Below are positions 1 through 9,339 of a stretch of 64,000 nt of DNA, one piece after another (position 1 is the first letter of the stretch; each line of letters starts with the position of its first letter). A program made the position numbers and the translations under genes. The stretch spans positions 1-64,000 of the forward strand of contig NTKK01000003.1 in the NCBI GenBank assembly GCA_002457675.1, read 5' to 3'. The stretch comes from Bacteroidetes bacterium MED-G17 (GTDB lineage Bacteria > Bacteroidota > Bacteroidia > NS11-12g > UBA9320). Under the pieces are notes generated by a model. That model searched no databases. It was not told the origin of the DNA and worked only from the letters and a program-made list of their open reading frames with translations.

Positions 1-1349
1 AAGGTTGCTATTTTCCCACCAACATAATTTGCGATAGCAAAGCTAAGAAACCAAGCTCCCATAGCTGTACTTGCAATATTTTTAGGTGACAATTTGGTTA
101 CCATTGAAAGTCCAATTGGAGAGAGGAAAAGTTCCCCCGTGGTATGCAACATATATAGAAAAACAAGTGTTAATAAAGGAACCTGAAAATCAGCATTCAC
201 AAATTTAAATCCTATTTGAGTTACCAAAAATCCTAATGCCAATTGAATAATTCCAAATGCAAATTTGTAAGGAATACTTGGATTTTTTCCTTTTTGTGAG
301 AGGCGGATCCACATAACGGAAAAAATAGAGCCAAAAATTATTATGAATGCAGGGTTAAAAAATTGTGTCATGGAGGCAGGCATTGTCCAGCCTAATAGTA
401 TTCTGTCTACATTTCTATCAGCAAACAAAGTCAATGATGTACCCGCTTGTTCAAAACAAGCCCAAAAAGCAATGTTTATAACCATAAAGATAATCAAAGC
501 AATCATTCTATCTGCCCAAATTTTTGTTCCATTCTCACTGTCTGCTTTTTTTCCTTGCAAATACATGTAGACCGATATATATAGGAATAGTCCGACCAAA
601 ATGTAATCCATCAAACTATTTTTTAATATCAAAAAGTAACATAGGGGGATTAAAAATAGAGAACCAATTGTGATCAAATGAACATAGTTAAGCGGTCCAA
701 AAATCTTTTTCTTGGCCGACTCTTTAATTTCTAAACCTGCAGCGGCAGCATAGTTTTTTCTTCCACCATAAAAGATAAACAAGCCCAAAAGCATCCCAAT
801 TCCCGCTAGGGCAAAACCTTTGTCAAATCCGTATGTCTCGCCAATATATGCTACAATAGTTGTTGCCAATAAGGCGCCAATGTTTATGCCTATGTAAAAA
901 ATAGTAAATCCAGAATCTCGTCGAGGATCACCATCTTCGTATAATTTTCCGACAACAGTTGAAATATTTGCTTTCAAATAGCCATTTCCAATTATCAGCG
1001 CTCCCATGCCCGCGAGCAATGAAAATTCTGCACCACCGGGAAGAATATATTCCCCTCCAACAATTAAAAATTCCCCAATGGCCATAAGGATAGCTCCAAA
1101 AATAATGGCATATCGGTAACCAAGATATTTATCAGCGAGTCTACCACCCAATATAGGCGCTGCATAGACCAATCCCGTGTATGCACCATAAATTAATGAA
1201 GCTTCTGCATCGCCCTTCAACAAAGATTTCACCAAATAAAGAGTGAGCAATGTACGCATTCCGTAAAAGCAGAATCTTTCCCACATTTCCGAAAAAAATA
1301 GGGTCATCAAACCTTTAGGATGACCTTTTTGAGTAGTTGGCTGATTCAT
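1..1349 (-). CDS. POT/PTR2 family peptide MFS transporter, 3' end cut by the window
   Basis: Proton-coupled oligopeptide transporter of the inner membrane that imports di- and tripeptides. The frame is open from an ATG at 1349-1347 to the window edge (about 449 codons), so it is absent from the ORF track. I translated the start by hand: EMWERFCFYG at residues 21-30 is the ExxERFxYYG proton-coupling motif of helix 1, and GGRLADKYLG at 68-77 is the PTR2 signature. The rest is dominated by hydrophobic segments. Family members usually have about 500 residues or more, so only the C-terminal end is missing. It lies 42 bp downstream of, and on the same strand as, the DPP IV gene, so co-transcription is possible and the two functions match: the peptidase makes dipeptides, the carrier takes them up. 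Confidence 0.9.
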   Translation of the reverse strand, partial: MNQPTTQKGHPKGLMTLFFSEMWERFCFYGMRTLLTLYLVKSLLKGDAEASLIYGAYTGLVYAAPILGGRLADKYLGYRYAIIFGAILMAIGEFLIVGGEYILPGGAEFSLLAGMGALIIGNGYLKANISTVVGKLYEDGDPRRDSGFTIFYIGINIGALLATTIVAYIGETYGFDKGFALAGIGMLLGLFIFYGGRKNYAAAAGLEIKESAKKKIFGPLNYVHLITIGSLFLIPLCYFLILKNSLMDYILVGLFLYISVYMYLQGKKADSENGTKIWADRMIALIIFMVINIAFWACFEQAGTSLTLFADRNVDRILLGWTMPASMTQFFNPAFIIIFGSIFSVMWIRLSQKGKNPSIPYKFAFGIIQLALGFLVTQIGFKFVNADFQVPLLTLVFLYMLHTTGELFLSPIGLSMVTKLSPKNIASTAMGAWFLSFAIANYVGGKIAT

Positions 1350-1391
1350 TATAAATGAGAATAATTTTCGGTAAAAATATGATTTTTAATT

Positions 1392-3578
1392 TTATAGGTT
1401 CTCCAATAGAAAATTGGTCATTCTAGTGTACAAATGGAGTCTTGTAAGCCCTCCGGATATTCCGTGTGATTTGTTTGGGTAAAATTCCGAATCAAATGAA
1501 ATATTCTTTTGAATCATGGAATTTACCATTTCAGCTGCATTCTGAAAATGGACATTGTCATCGCCAGTTCCGTGTATAATGAGGTATTTTCCATCAATAG
1601 AGTCAACATGATTTATTGGAGAATTGATGTCATAATTTAATCCATTTTCCTGAGGTGTTCGCATGAAACGTTCGGTGTAAATATTGTCATAAAATCGCCA
1701 ATTTGTAACTGGTGCCACTGCTATTGCGGTAGAAAAAACATGGTGTCCTTTAGTGATAGCTAAGCTACTCATATACCCACCAAAACTCCAACCCCACATG
1801 CCAATTCTATTTGGATTGATATAGGGCAATTTACCCAGCTCAATAGCCGCATTTATTTGGTCTTCAATTTCATATTTACCTAATTGAAGGTAGGTTTGTT
1901 TCTTGAATAGGTCACCTCTAGCACCAGTACCTCGGCCATCAACTGAAACAACAATAATTCCATATCTATTGGCGAGCATTTGATGCCAAAAATAGTTGAA
2001 CCAACCCCAGCTATTACTCACTGTTTGTGAACCAGGACCTCCATAAACATGCATCAACATGGGATATTTTTTTGTACTGTCAAAATTTTGTGGTTTAATC
2101 ATCCAATAATTTAGTTTTTCATAACCAAGATCAATTTGGCTGAACTGTGGTTCGGATAATTTGTAAGAATCAAGATTTTCTATGAACTCTGTATTTTCTT
2201 CTAGCGTTCGAACTATAGACCCTTTGGTTGTCCGAAAATAGTACTTACTCGGTTCGGTAAATGATGAGTAATGATGGTAGAGAATATTTCCATTTTTGGA
2301 TAGTTCTGCATGGTGTGTTCCTTTGGCATTACTAATTTGCTTTTTGTTTGACCCATCAAATCCAATTGAATAAATATGCCGTTCAAGTGGAGATTTTTCG
2401 GTACTTGTGAAATAGATTAGTTCTCTTTTTTCGTCTATTCCAACGAGTTCATCTACTTCCCACTTTCCTTTGGTGGTCTGAAACACTTGTGGACCATTGT
2501 TTTTATGCAGATAAATATGCCAAAATCCATCTCGCTCACTTTTTAAGATAAAATGTTCTAAATCATCTAAAAAATAAAGATCATCATGCACGTCAACATA
2601 ATGTTTATTTTTTTCCGTGAGAACAATTTTTTGAGTATTCTTTGAGGTATTTGCCATTATAAGTTCCCAATAATTTTGTTGCCGATTTAGCCTTTGAATG
2701 CTTAAAATATTGGCTTCTTTTGTCCATTTAATCCTAGGGATATACTGGTCATTTTCTGCCTGCAATTCAATTTCTTTTGATTTACCATTTTTAAGGTCTG
2801 CAACAAAAACTCTAACTATAGAGTTTTTTTCACCAGCTTTCGGGTATTTAAACCTATTAAATTTAGGATAAAGTTCCCCAAATTTTTTCATTTGCCACTG
2901 CTTTACATGGCTTTCATCAAATTTGTAATATGCAATTTGGGAACCATTTGCATTCCAAAAAAATCCTCGATCCATGGAGAATTCCTCCTCATAAACCCAG
3001 TCAACCGCTCCGTTGATGATGTGATTTACTTTGCCATCTTTTGTGAGTTGTTGATGTTTGTTTTGGTACAAATTATAAACCCAGAGATTATTTTCTAAGA
3101 CATAAGCAATTTTAGTATCATCCGGGCTAAATGTGGCATACATTATTTTTTCATCTCTGAGCTTTGTTAGCTTATTATTGTCTTCATTCCATAAATAGAA
3201 GATTGCTTTTGAACTATGTCGGTAAATTTTTTCTACTTGTGTGCTAAGAATAGCTTTAGTCTCTGATGAATTGAATTGGTAATCACTAAAAATAAAATTT
3301 TTTAATCCATTGTCTTTGGCCAGTTCTGTAGAACTTATAAGGGTCTTTAGTTTTTGTTTTTTTTGATAGTTGTAGCTATTAACTTCAATACTTTGATTGA
3401 CTCTATTCATTTCAATAATGGAATAAGTTTGGCCGTTTTTTAGATGTTTGAATCCACCCAAAGTATTCGGATAGAACGTGTAGTTTTTCCATATTGCCTC
3501 TAAGCTTATGTCTTTTTTTATTTGTCCAAAAGAGCCTAAAGAAAAAAGAATAGACAACAGCGTTAAAATTATTCTCAT
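1392..3578 (-). CDS. Dipeptidyl peptidase IV (S9B family), exported
   Basis: Serine exopeptidase that removes N-terminal X-Pro dipeptides. The first ~19 residues are a signal peptide ending SFGQ, so it acts in the periplasm or outside. The N-terminal beta-propeller carries DWVYEEEF at 193-200, the glutamate motif that binds the substrate amino terminus in true DPP IV. The C-terminal alpha/beta-hydrolase domain has the nucleophile in GWSFGGYMS (Ser598), the acid in HGTGDDNVHF (about Asp673) and the base in NKSHGIS (His705). Length (728 aa) is normal and the triad complete. It is divergent from the flavin oxidase gene at 3660 and upstream of the POT transporter. A second, diverged S9 paralogue lies at 7134-9293. 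Confidence 0.93.
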   Translation of the reverse strand: MRIILTLLSILFSLGSFGQIKKDISLEAIWKNYTFYPNTLGGFKHLKNGQTYSIIEMNRVNQSIEVNSYNYQKKQKLKTLISSTELAKDNGLKNFIFSDYQFNSSETKAILSTQVEKIYRHSSKAIFYLWNEDNNKLTKLRDEKIMYATFSPDDTKIAYVLENNLWVYNLYQNKHQQLTKDGKVNHIINGAVDWVYEEEFSMDRGFFWNANGSQIAYYKFDESHVKQWQMKKFGELYPKFNRFKYPKAGEKNSIVRVFVADLKNGKSKEIELQAENDQYIPRIKWTKEANILSIQRLNRQQNYWELIMANTSKNTQKIVLTEKNKHYVDVHDDLYFLDDLEHFILKSERDGFWHIYLHKNNGPQVFQTTKGKWEVDELVGIDEKRELIYFTSTEKSPLERHIYSIGFDGSNKKQISNAKGTHHAELSKNGNILYHHYSSFTEPSKYYFRTTKGSIVRTLEENTEFIENLDSYKLSEPQFSQIDLGYEKLNYWMIKPQNFDSTKKYPMLMHVYGGPGSQTVSNSWGWFNYFWHQMLANRYGIIVVSVDGRGTGARGDLFKKQTYLQLGKYEIEDQINAAIELGKLPYINPNRIGMWGWSFGGYMSSLAITKGHHVFSTAIAVAPVTNWRFYDNIYTERFMRTPQENGLNYDINSPINHVDSIDGKYLIIHGTGDDNVHFQNAAEMVNSMIQKNISFDSEFYPNKSHGISGGLTRLHLYTRMTNFLLENL

Positions 3579-3659
3579 GGTTCAATTATACATTTAAATG
3601 GTAATGACTTCAAACTTTTTTATGGGGTGATTTGCTTTGTTTATAAATTCGTTGAGTAA

Positions 3660-5033
3660 ATGGAGGTTTTGAAGAATCTTTTGGGCGAAAGTCGCTTTGT
3701 GTCTGACAAGGAAAAATTGGTTCCATATGGTTCAGATTATACCGAAGATTTATTTTTTCGTCCCGATGCTGTTGCATTCCCCAAAACCACAATTGAAGTT
3801 CAAGCAATTGTAAATTACTGTTACCAGCATAATATTCCTATCACACCTAGAGGTGCGGGAACTGGCTTGAGTGGTGGAAGTTTGCCAGTCAAAGGAGGGA
3901 TATCTATATGCTTTGAAAAGATGAACAAAATATTATCTTTTGATAATGATAACTTTCAAATTACGGTTGAGCCTGGCGTTATTAATCAAGAGATTAGAGA
4001 TTTTGTTGAGTCAAAGGGTCTTTTTTATCCACCTGATCCTGCTAGCAAAGGCTCTAGTTTTATAGGGGGCAATATTGCCCACAATAGTGGAGGGCCTAGA
4101 GCAGTGAAATATGGTGTCACAAGAGATTGGGTACTAAATCTTGAAGTTGTCTTACCCAATGGCGAAATTATTTGGACAGGTTCTAATACCTTAAAAAATT
4201 CAACTGGATACAACTTAACCCAACTGATGATCGGAAGCGAAGGCACGCTGGGGATTATAACAAAAGCAGTTTTAAAGCTAATTTCCAAGCCCATTCAAAA
4301 TCTTTTGCTTTGGTGTCCTTTTGAGAAAATGGAAAAGGCTTGTGAAGCAGTGCCCGCCATTATGAGTTCTGGATTGGTGCCCTCGGCTTTGGAAATAATG
4401 GAAAAAAAAGGTGTAGACCTTTCGATTGCCCACACAGATGCAAGCTTGTCTACTGAAGAAAATCATAAGGCATATTTACTTATTGAGCTAGATGGATCTT
4501 CACAAGAAAAACTAATGAGTCAGGCAGAAGAACTTTTTGAAACTTTAGAACCATTTGAACCTGGTGAAGTTCAACTTGCAGATAGCGCTAATCAAAAGGA
4601 AAATTTTTGGAAAATAAGAAGAAGTATCGGTGAGGTAGTGAAAAGAGAAAGCATTTATAAAGAAGAAGATACAGTTGTCCCCAGAGCCAAACTGCCACAG
4701 CTTTATAATGGTGTTAAAGAAATAGGTGAAAAATACGGTTTTGACTCAATATGTTATGGTCATGCCGGAGATGGTAATTTACATGTAAATATACTGAAAG
4801 GAAATATGATAAATGAGCATTGGCAGGGCAAACATTTAGAAAAAGGTATAAGAGAAATTTTTCAATTGTGTAAGTCGCTTGGTGGCACTATCAGTGGTGA
4901 GCATGGGATTGGCTATGTGCAAAAAAAATTTATGAATGAAGTTTTTCCAGAACACCACTTGCAGCTTTTTAAATCAATCAAGCGGGTATTTGATCCAAAA
5001 ATGTTGTTAAATCCCAACAAAATTATCGATTAA
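3660..5033 (+). CDS. FAD-linked oxidase, GlcD / D-lactate dehydrogenase-like
   Basis: Flavoprotein of the vanillyl-alcohol-oxidase fold that oxidises 2-hydroxy acids such as glycolate or D-lactate; the exact substrate cannot be read from sequence. The FAD-binding part carries the pyrophosphate loop PRGAGTGLSGG (about residues 63-73). The C-terminal oxidase domain carries YGHAGDGNLHVN and SGEHGIGYVQ, both typical of GlcD/DLD. No iron-sulfur (GlcF) domain is fused and no partner gene is adjacent, so it probably works as a single-subunit D-lactate dehydrogenase-like enzyme. Start ATG 3660 sits about 8 bp after a TAAATTCG promoter-like element. The proline dehydrogenase gene follows 6 bp downstream and is probably co-transcribed. 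Confidence 0.88.
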   Translation: MEVLKNLLGESRFVSDKEKLVPYGSDYTEDLFFRPDAVAFPKTTIEVQAIVNYCYQHNIPITPRGAGTGLSGGSLPVKGGISICFEKMNKILSFDNDNFQITVEPGVINQEIRDFVESKGLFYPPDPASKGSSFIGGNIAHNSGGPRAVKYGVTRDWVLNLEVVLPNGEIIWTGSNTLKNSTGYNLTQLMIGSEGTLGIITKAVLKLISKPIQNLLLWCPFEKMEKACEAVPAIMSSGLVPSALEIMEKKGVDLSIAHTDASLSTEENHKAYLLIELDGSSQEKLMSQAEELFETLEPFEPGEVQLADSANQKENFWKIRRSIGEVVKRESIYKEEDTVVPRAKLPQLYNGVKEIGEKYGFDSICYGHAGDGNLHVNILKGNMINEHWQGKHLEKGIREIFQLCKSLGGTISGEHGIGYVQKKFMNEVFPEHHLQLFKSIKRVFDPKMLLNPNKIID

Positions 5034-5039
5034 AGTACA

Positions 5040-6206
5040 TTGAAAAACCTATTTTCCAAAACTGAGTTGGCATTTCAACATTTAAGTAATGCCCAGTTAA
5101 GAAGAAGCATTTTTTTGTTCAGATTATTTCAGTGGCCTTTCCTTACCAAATTGGGATCATCGCTCATGGCTTGGTCTTTAAAATCTGGACTGCCTGTAGG
5201 TAAAATAATCAAGTCAACAGTTTTTACTCAGTTTTGCGCTGGAGAAAGTTTAATGGAAAGTCATGAAACTGCAGTGATGCTTTCACAATCCAATGTTGGT
5301 TCTATTTTAGACTATTCTGTGGAGGGTGAACAAAATGAAGAAGATTTTGAAAAGAATGCCTTATACCTGCAAAATGCAATAAGAAAAGCAGCAAAATACC
5401 CTGAAATTTACCCTTTTGCAGTTTTTAAATCTACAGCGGTAGGCAATACCCAAGTGCTCACCAAAGTGACTATGGACAATACCTTAAGCGCGCTTGAAAT
5501 GGAAAGCTATCAAAATTGGAAAAATAGAATGTTCGCCATATGCGAACTCTCCTCGAGCTTGGGCTTGCCCATACTGGTAGATGCAGAAGAAACATATATC
5601 CAAGGAGCTATTGATAAGCTTGTAATCGATTTGATGAAGTCACTAAACAAGCAGAAAGCTATGGTGTTTAATACAGTTCAGCTCTATCGGAAAGAGGGTT
5701 TAGATATTGTCAAAAAAATCTTTTTGGAAGCAGAGAAGCATGAATTTTTTGCGGGCTTTAAGCTTGTAAGAGGTGCTTATTTAGAAAAAGAGCAGAAATG
5801 GGCAGAGAATAAAAAAATCCCAAATCCTATAAATCCAAGCAAAAAAGCAACTGATGAAATGTTTGATGATGCGGTAGTATTTTGCATGAAAAACTTGCAA
5901 AAAATTTCTATTTGTGCAGGTACACATAATGAGCTTAGTACACTGAAAATCATTGATTTGATGCATAAAATGAAGCTTAAAAATAATGACAAAAGAGTTT
6001 GGTTCGCACAACTTCTTGGCATGAGCGATAATTTAACTTTTGTACTTGCCAACGAGGGTTATAATAGCGCAAAATATTTGCCATTTGGACCTGTTAAAGA
6101 GGTAATGCCTTATTTAATAAGAAGGGCTGAAGAAAATAGTGCAGTTGCTGGTCAAATGGGGAGAGAGCTAAAATTATTGCTAAAGGAAAGGAAGAGAAGG
6201 CATTAA
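5040..6206 (+). CDS. Proline dehydrogenase
   Basis: Monofunctional FAD-dependent proline dehydrogenase that oxidises proline to pyrroline-5-carboxylate and passes electrons to quinone. The barrel shows FKLVRGAYLEKE, FAQLLGMSDNL and the C-terminal YLIRRAEENSA motif (arginine pair plus Glu/Asn) that binds the proline carboxylate. There is no P5C dehydrogenase domain (388 aa), unlike PutA. The start is TTG at 5040: the N-terminal helices from it match the family, while the next in-frame ATG (about 5167) would remove roughly 40 residues of that region. It follows the flavin oxidase stop by 6 bp. The stop overlaps the convergent DUF1801 gene by 4 bp. Its placement beside two dipeptidyl peptidases suggests proline comes from X-Pro dipeptides. 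Confidence 0.9.
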   Translation: MKNLFSKTELAFQHLSNAQLRRSIFLFRLFQWPFLTKLGSSLMAWSLKSGLPVGKIIKSTVFTQFCAGESLMESHETAVMLSQSNVGSILDYSVEGEQNEEDFEKNALYLQNAIRKAAKYPEIYPFAVFKSTAVGNTQVLTKVTMDNTLSALEMESYQNWKNRMFAICELSSSLGLPILVDAEETYIQGAIDKLVIDLMKSLNKQKAMVFNTVQLYRKEGLDIVKKIFLEAEKHEFFAGFKLVRGAYLEKEQKWAENKKIPNPINPSKKATDEMFDDAVVFCMKNLQKISICAGTHNELSTLKIIDLMHKMKLKNNDKRVWFAQLLGMSDNLTFVLANEGYNSAKYLPFGPVKEVMPYLIRRAEENSAVAGQMGRELKLLLKERKRRH

Positions 6207-6658
6207 GGCTTTAAGTGTTTTTCATAAATACTTATCCATTCTTCAGGTGTCATTTTCTGCGCCAATTCCTTTAATAATACATAAGGAATGGTATCCATTT
6301 TTTTAAAGCGAATGCAACTTTTCCCCATATCTAATTTATGTTTAACTGTGTTGTTATACGCTCGAGTAAACCATTGGAGTAAACTTGGATTTGCATAAAG
6401 CCCAAGGTGGTAAAATCCAATATGATTTTTTTGAGAGGCTAAGCTAATAAAGGGCAAAGAGATTTTTGGATTGACATGATAGCCAGGTGGATATAATTTT
6501 TTTGGAACTACAAAACTTGGCAAACCATAGTTCATTTCTTCTTGGAAACCATTTGGTAGGTTCGACAAAAGAATTTGACGTATTTTATGGAGTACTTCTT
6601 TTCTTTCATTAGGAAGTTTTTCAAGGTAATCTTCAACAGTTAAAATTTTTACTGACAT
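6203..6658 (-). CDS. DUF1801 (YdhG-like) family protein
   Basis: Small cytosolic protein of 151 aa in the DUF1801/YdhG family, with no established enzymatic role. Family features visible are the N-terminal VEDYLEKLPNERKEVLHKIR helix, the central EEMNYGLPSF segment, ISLASQKNHIGFYHLG, and a C-terminal TPEEWISIYEKHLKP tail. Its start codon directly abuts the stop of the upstream peroxiredoxin gene (6659), so the two are almost certainly co-transcribed and probably translationally coupled. I do not assign a function. Confidence 0.8.
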   Translation of the reverse strand: MSVKILTVEDYLEKLPNERKEVLHKIRQILLSNLPNGFQEEMNYGLPSFVVPKKLYPPGYHVNPKISLPFISLASQKNHIGFYHLGLYANPSLLQWFTRAYNNTVKHKLDMGKSCIRFKKMDTIPYVLLKELAQKMTPEEWISIYEKHLKP

Positions 6659-7114
6659 TTATTTCATTTGACTTTTTTGAATAGCTTTTATAGCCTCCTG
6701 AACGTGCCTTTTAACTTGTAATTGAATTACAAAATGCGAGATCAAACGCTGGTTTTTGTCAAAAACAAAAGTTTCTCTGCCCATCATGAGTCCAAATAAG
6801 TTGGTTTTTACGCCAAACGATTTAGCTACATTGCCGCCTAAATCACTCAAAAGGGTAAAAGGCAATCTATAGCGCTGTTTAAATTTTTTATGTCTTGAAG
6901 GACTATCTTTGCTAATGCCTAAAACGGTAGCTCCGTTTTGGTCGAAAACGTCAAAATTGTCTCTAAACGTGCAAGCTTCAGTGACACATCCAGGTGTAAA
7001 ATCCATGGGGTAAAATAAAATTACGGTAGGTTTACCTGATAAGCTTTCTGATGAAAACCATTCTCCATTTTCATCAACTAAATTGAATTCAGGTATAAAC
7101 TCGTCTAATTGCAC
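6659..7114 (-). CDS. Thioredoxin-dependent peroxiredoxin, PrxQ/BCP type
   Basis: Cytosolic thiol peroxidase reducing hydrogen peroxide and organic hydroperoxides. FYPMDFTPGCVTEACTFRD contains the peroxidatic cysteine and, five residues later, the resolving cysteine, the C-x4-C arrangement of atypical 2-Cys PrxQ enzymes. Length (151 aa) is normal. The gene is 19 bp downstream of the S9 peptidase gene on the same strand and abuts the DUF1801 gene. A second, unrelated-class peroxiredoxin lies at 19358-19987. Confidence 0.9.
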   Translation of the reverse strand: MQLDEFIPEFNLVDENGEWFSSESLSGKPTVILFYPMDFTPGCVTEACTFRDNFDVFDQNGATVLGISKDSPSRHKKFKQRYRLPFTLLSDLGGNVAKSFGVKTNLFGLMMGRETFVFDKNQRLISHFVIQLQVKRHVQEAIKAIQKSQMK

Positions 7115-7133
7115 AAATTGATTTCGTTGTATA

Positions 7134-9293
7134 CTACAAATTTGTAAAAAAATAGTTAGAAATTTTTTCGTACAAATGCACCCTTTCTTTCCCTACAACG
7201 TTGTGGGCGTGATGGGGATATACAAAATAGTCTAGTTGTACCCCCCTTTGAATTGCTTTTCGCAAATAGTTTAAACTATGTTGCCAAAGAACTACATCAT
7301 CTTGCCCTCCATGTATCATTAGCAACTTACCCCTCAACTGGTCTATATAATTCATTAAGTTGGATTTATTATAGCCGTCCTTATTCTCATTAGGTTTATC
7401 CATATATCGCTCAGTATACATTATTTCGTAAAATTTCCAGTCGATAACAGGTCCACCAGCAACACCTACTTTAAAAAGTTTGGGATATCTAGTTAGTAAG
7501 CTTGCGGTCATAAATCCTCCGTAGCTCCAGCCATGAACGCCAAGACGAGAGCTATCTACCCAATTTTGATTTTTGAGCCAATTGATTCCTGCAATTTGAT
7601 CTTTCATTTCTAGCGTGCCTAATTGTCTATGTATACAGCTTTCGAAATCAAAGCCTCTATTGTCGCTGCCTCGTCCATCGATAGTAAAAATGGCATAGCC
7701 ATTTTGTGCCATATAATGATACCACAAGTTTGCTCCACCTAACCAGTTGTTTTTAACCAATTGAACGTGTGGTCCGTTGTAAAGATAAACAACAACTGGA
7801 TATTTTTTGTTGGGATCAAAATAGATAGGTTTGATTAAACGATAATGTAATAAATCGCCCTTGTCATTCTTAATTGTTCCCAAAGACATCGTGCCTAAAT
7901 GATACTCAGACAACGGGTTGTCTGCTTCATGAAAAACCTCCATTACCTTCCCACTATTGCCAGAGATGATTTGTAATTTGGCAGGTGTTTCCGTATTAGA
8001 ATAATAGTCAAAGAATAAAGAAAAATTCTTGTTCGCCCATACTCTATGTGTGCCATTTTCTTGCGTGATTTTTTTGACTTTTCCTCCATCTAAAGAGACT
8101 GAATAGAGGTGCCTGTCAATCGGCGAATTCTTTGTGGCAATAAAAAATACTTTTTGATTTACTTCATCGATACCCACCAATTCGGTAACGACCCAATTAC
8201 CTTTTGTAAGCTGTTGGATTTCTTGTCCATCCGTATTGTAGAGATATAAATGTTGATACCCGTCTTTTTCACTCCACCATAAAAATTGATTTGGTTTTTG
8301 TTTTAAAAAGGTCAATGAATGCTCTGGCTCAACATATTTATTGTTTTTCTCTTCAAATAAGGTATTGACATATTTGCCCGATTTTACTTCGTATTTGCAA
8401 AGCTGCATATGGTTTTGCGCCCTGTTTACATGGGCTACGTAAATGTATTCCTCATTAGGTCCCCACGAAATATTGGTCCAATAATCATCTTTAGAAAATC
8501 TATTTTCAAGTTTGATTTTTTTTTCTGAAGCTAGATCCACTATGTGTAATTCTACATGGTGACTTTTGGCACCCGCAACAGGGTATTTTATTTGTCTGTA
8601 ACTTGCAGGGGTATCCTTTAGGTTGTACAATGGGTAGTCGCTTACCATTGTCTCATCCATTGCATAATATGCTAATTTGCTTCCTTTTGGCGACCAAAAT
8701 ATCCCATTGGTAATACCAAATTCATTTCGATGTACAGATTGTCCGAAAACGGTGCCATCAATGGCATCTTGAACTAAGATAGTCTTCGAAAATTCTCCTT
8801 CCTTATTATCAAATGAAATTTTTAAGTTTTCTTGGTATGTTCCTGCAATGCCTTTATTGTCACTTGCCCATTTAACATTTATCAAATCTCTTTCAATACC
8901 AATTTTCTTTTGACAAATATTTTCTTTGGTATTGTATAAAAATTTTGAAGATCCATTGGAAAATTCGAAACATAAATTTTTTACCCATTTAATTCTTGGA
9001 AAATAAGTGAAAGTATCTTCTTGAATTTTTGATAAAGCTAAATTGAATTTATGAAGGCTAATGGTCTTATTCCCATGATTACCGTCATCTTTAATGTGGT
9101 GCAGATTTAATGTGTTATTTCTGATAACGGAAAAGTAATCTTTATTGGTTGTCCATTGATATCTGCCCGGGTAACTTGGCGCCAAATGTCCGTAAGTACC
9201 TAAAATAGCGTCTTGTATGTTTAGTAATTTCTCCTGTCCAAACATGTGAAGTTGAGTACCAATGAACAAAATGAAAACAAAATACTTTTTCAT
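7134..9293 (-). CDS. S9 family peptidase with DPP IV N-terminal domain, exported
   Basis: Paralogue of the DPP IV at 1392-3578. The ORF track starts 16 codons too early: the ATG at 9293 begins MKKYFVFILFIGTQLHMFGQ, a clear signal peptide, giving 719 aa. The catalytic domain is intact: Ser590 in HGWSYGGFM, about Asp665 in GGQDDVV and His697 in HHAHNVV. The DPP IV double-glutamate motif DWVYEEE is replaced by GQSVHRNEFG, so substrate recognition probably differs from proline-specific DPP IV. It is divergent from dapD with only 46 bp between the two starts, so their promoters must be interleaved. It may cut dipeptides with another specificity; the sequence does not say which. Confidence 0.88.
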   Translation of the reverse strand: MKKYFVFILFIGTQLHMFGQEKLLNIQDAILGTYGHLAPSYPGRYQWTTNKDYFSVIRNNTLNLHHIKDDGNHGNKTISLHKFNLALSKIQEDTFTYFPRIKWVKNLCFEFSNGSSKFLYNTKENICQKKIGIERDLINVKWASDNKGIAGTYQENLKISFDNKEGEFSKTILVQDAIDGTVFGQSVHRNEFGITNGIFWSPKGSKLAYYAMDETMVSDYPLYNLKDTPASYRQIKYPVAGAKSHHVELHIVDLASEKKIKLENRFSKDDYWTNISWGPNEEYIYVAHVNRAQNHMQLCKYEVKSGKYVNTLFEEKNNKYVEPEHSLTFLKQKPNQFLWWSEKDGYQHLYLYNTDGQEIQQLTKGNWVVTELVGIDEVNQKVFFIATKNSPIDRHLYSVSLDGGKVKKITQENGTHRVWANKNFSLFFDYYSNTETPAKLQIISGNSGKVMEVFHEADNPLSEYHLGTMSLGTIKNDKGDLLHYRLIKPIYFDPNKKYPVVVYLYNGPHVQLVKNNWLGGANLWYHYMAQNGYAIFTIDGRGSDNRGFDFESCIHRQLGTLEMKDQIAGINWLKNQNWVDSSRLGVHGWSYGGFMTASLLTRYPKLFKVGVAGGPVIDWKFYEIMYTERYMDKPNENKDGYNKSNLMNYIDQLRGKLLMIHGGQDDVVLWQHSLNYLRKAIQRGVQLDYFVYPHHAHNVVGKERVHLYEKISNYFFTNL

Positions 9294-9339
9294 AGGTATC
9301 AAAAATAAAGTATTCGGAACATCATATTTGCAGAACAAC

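Noticed and set aside
343-570. 75-aa ORF on the plus strand
   Set aside because: Antisense shadow of the POT transporter gene, which is open on the minus strand across the whole region but missing from the track because it runs off the window edge.
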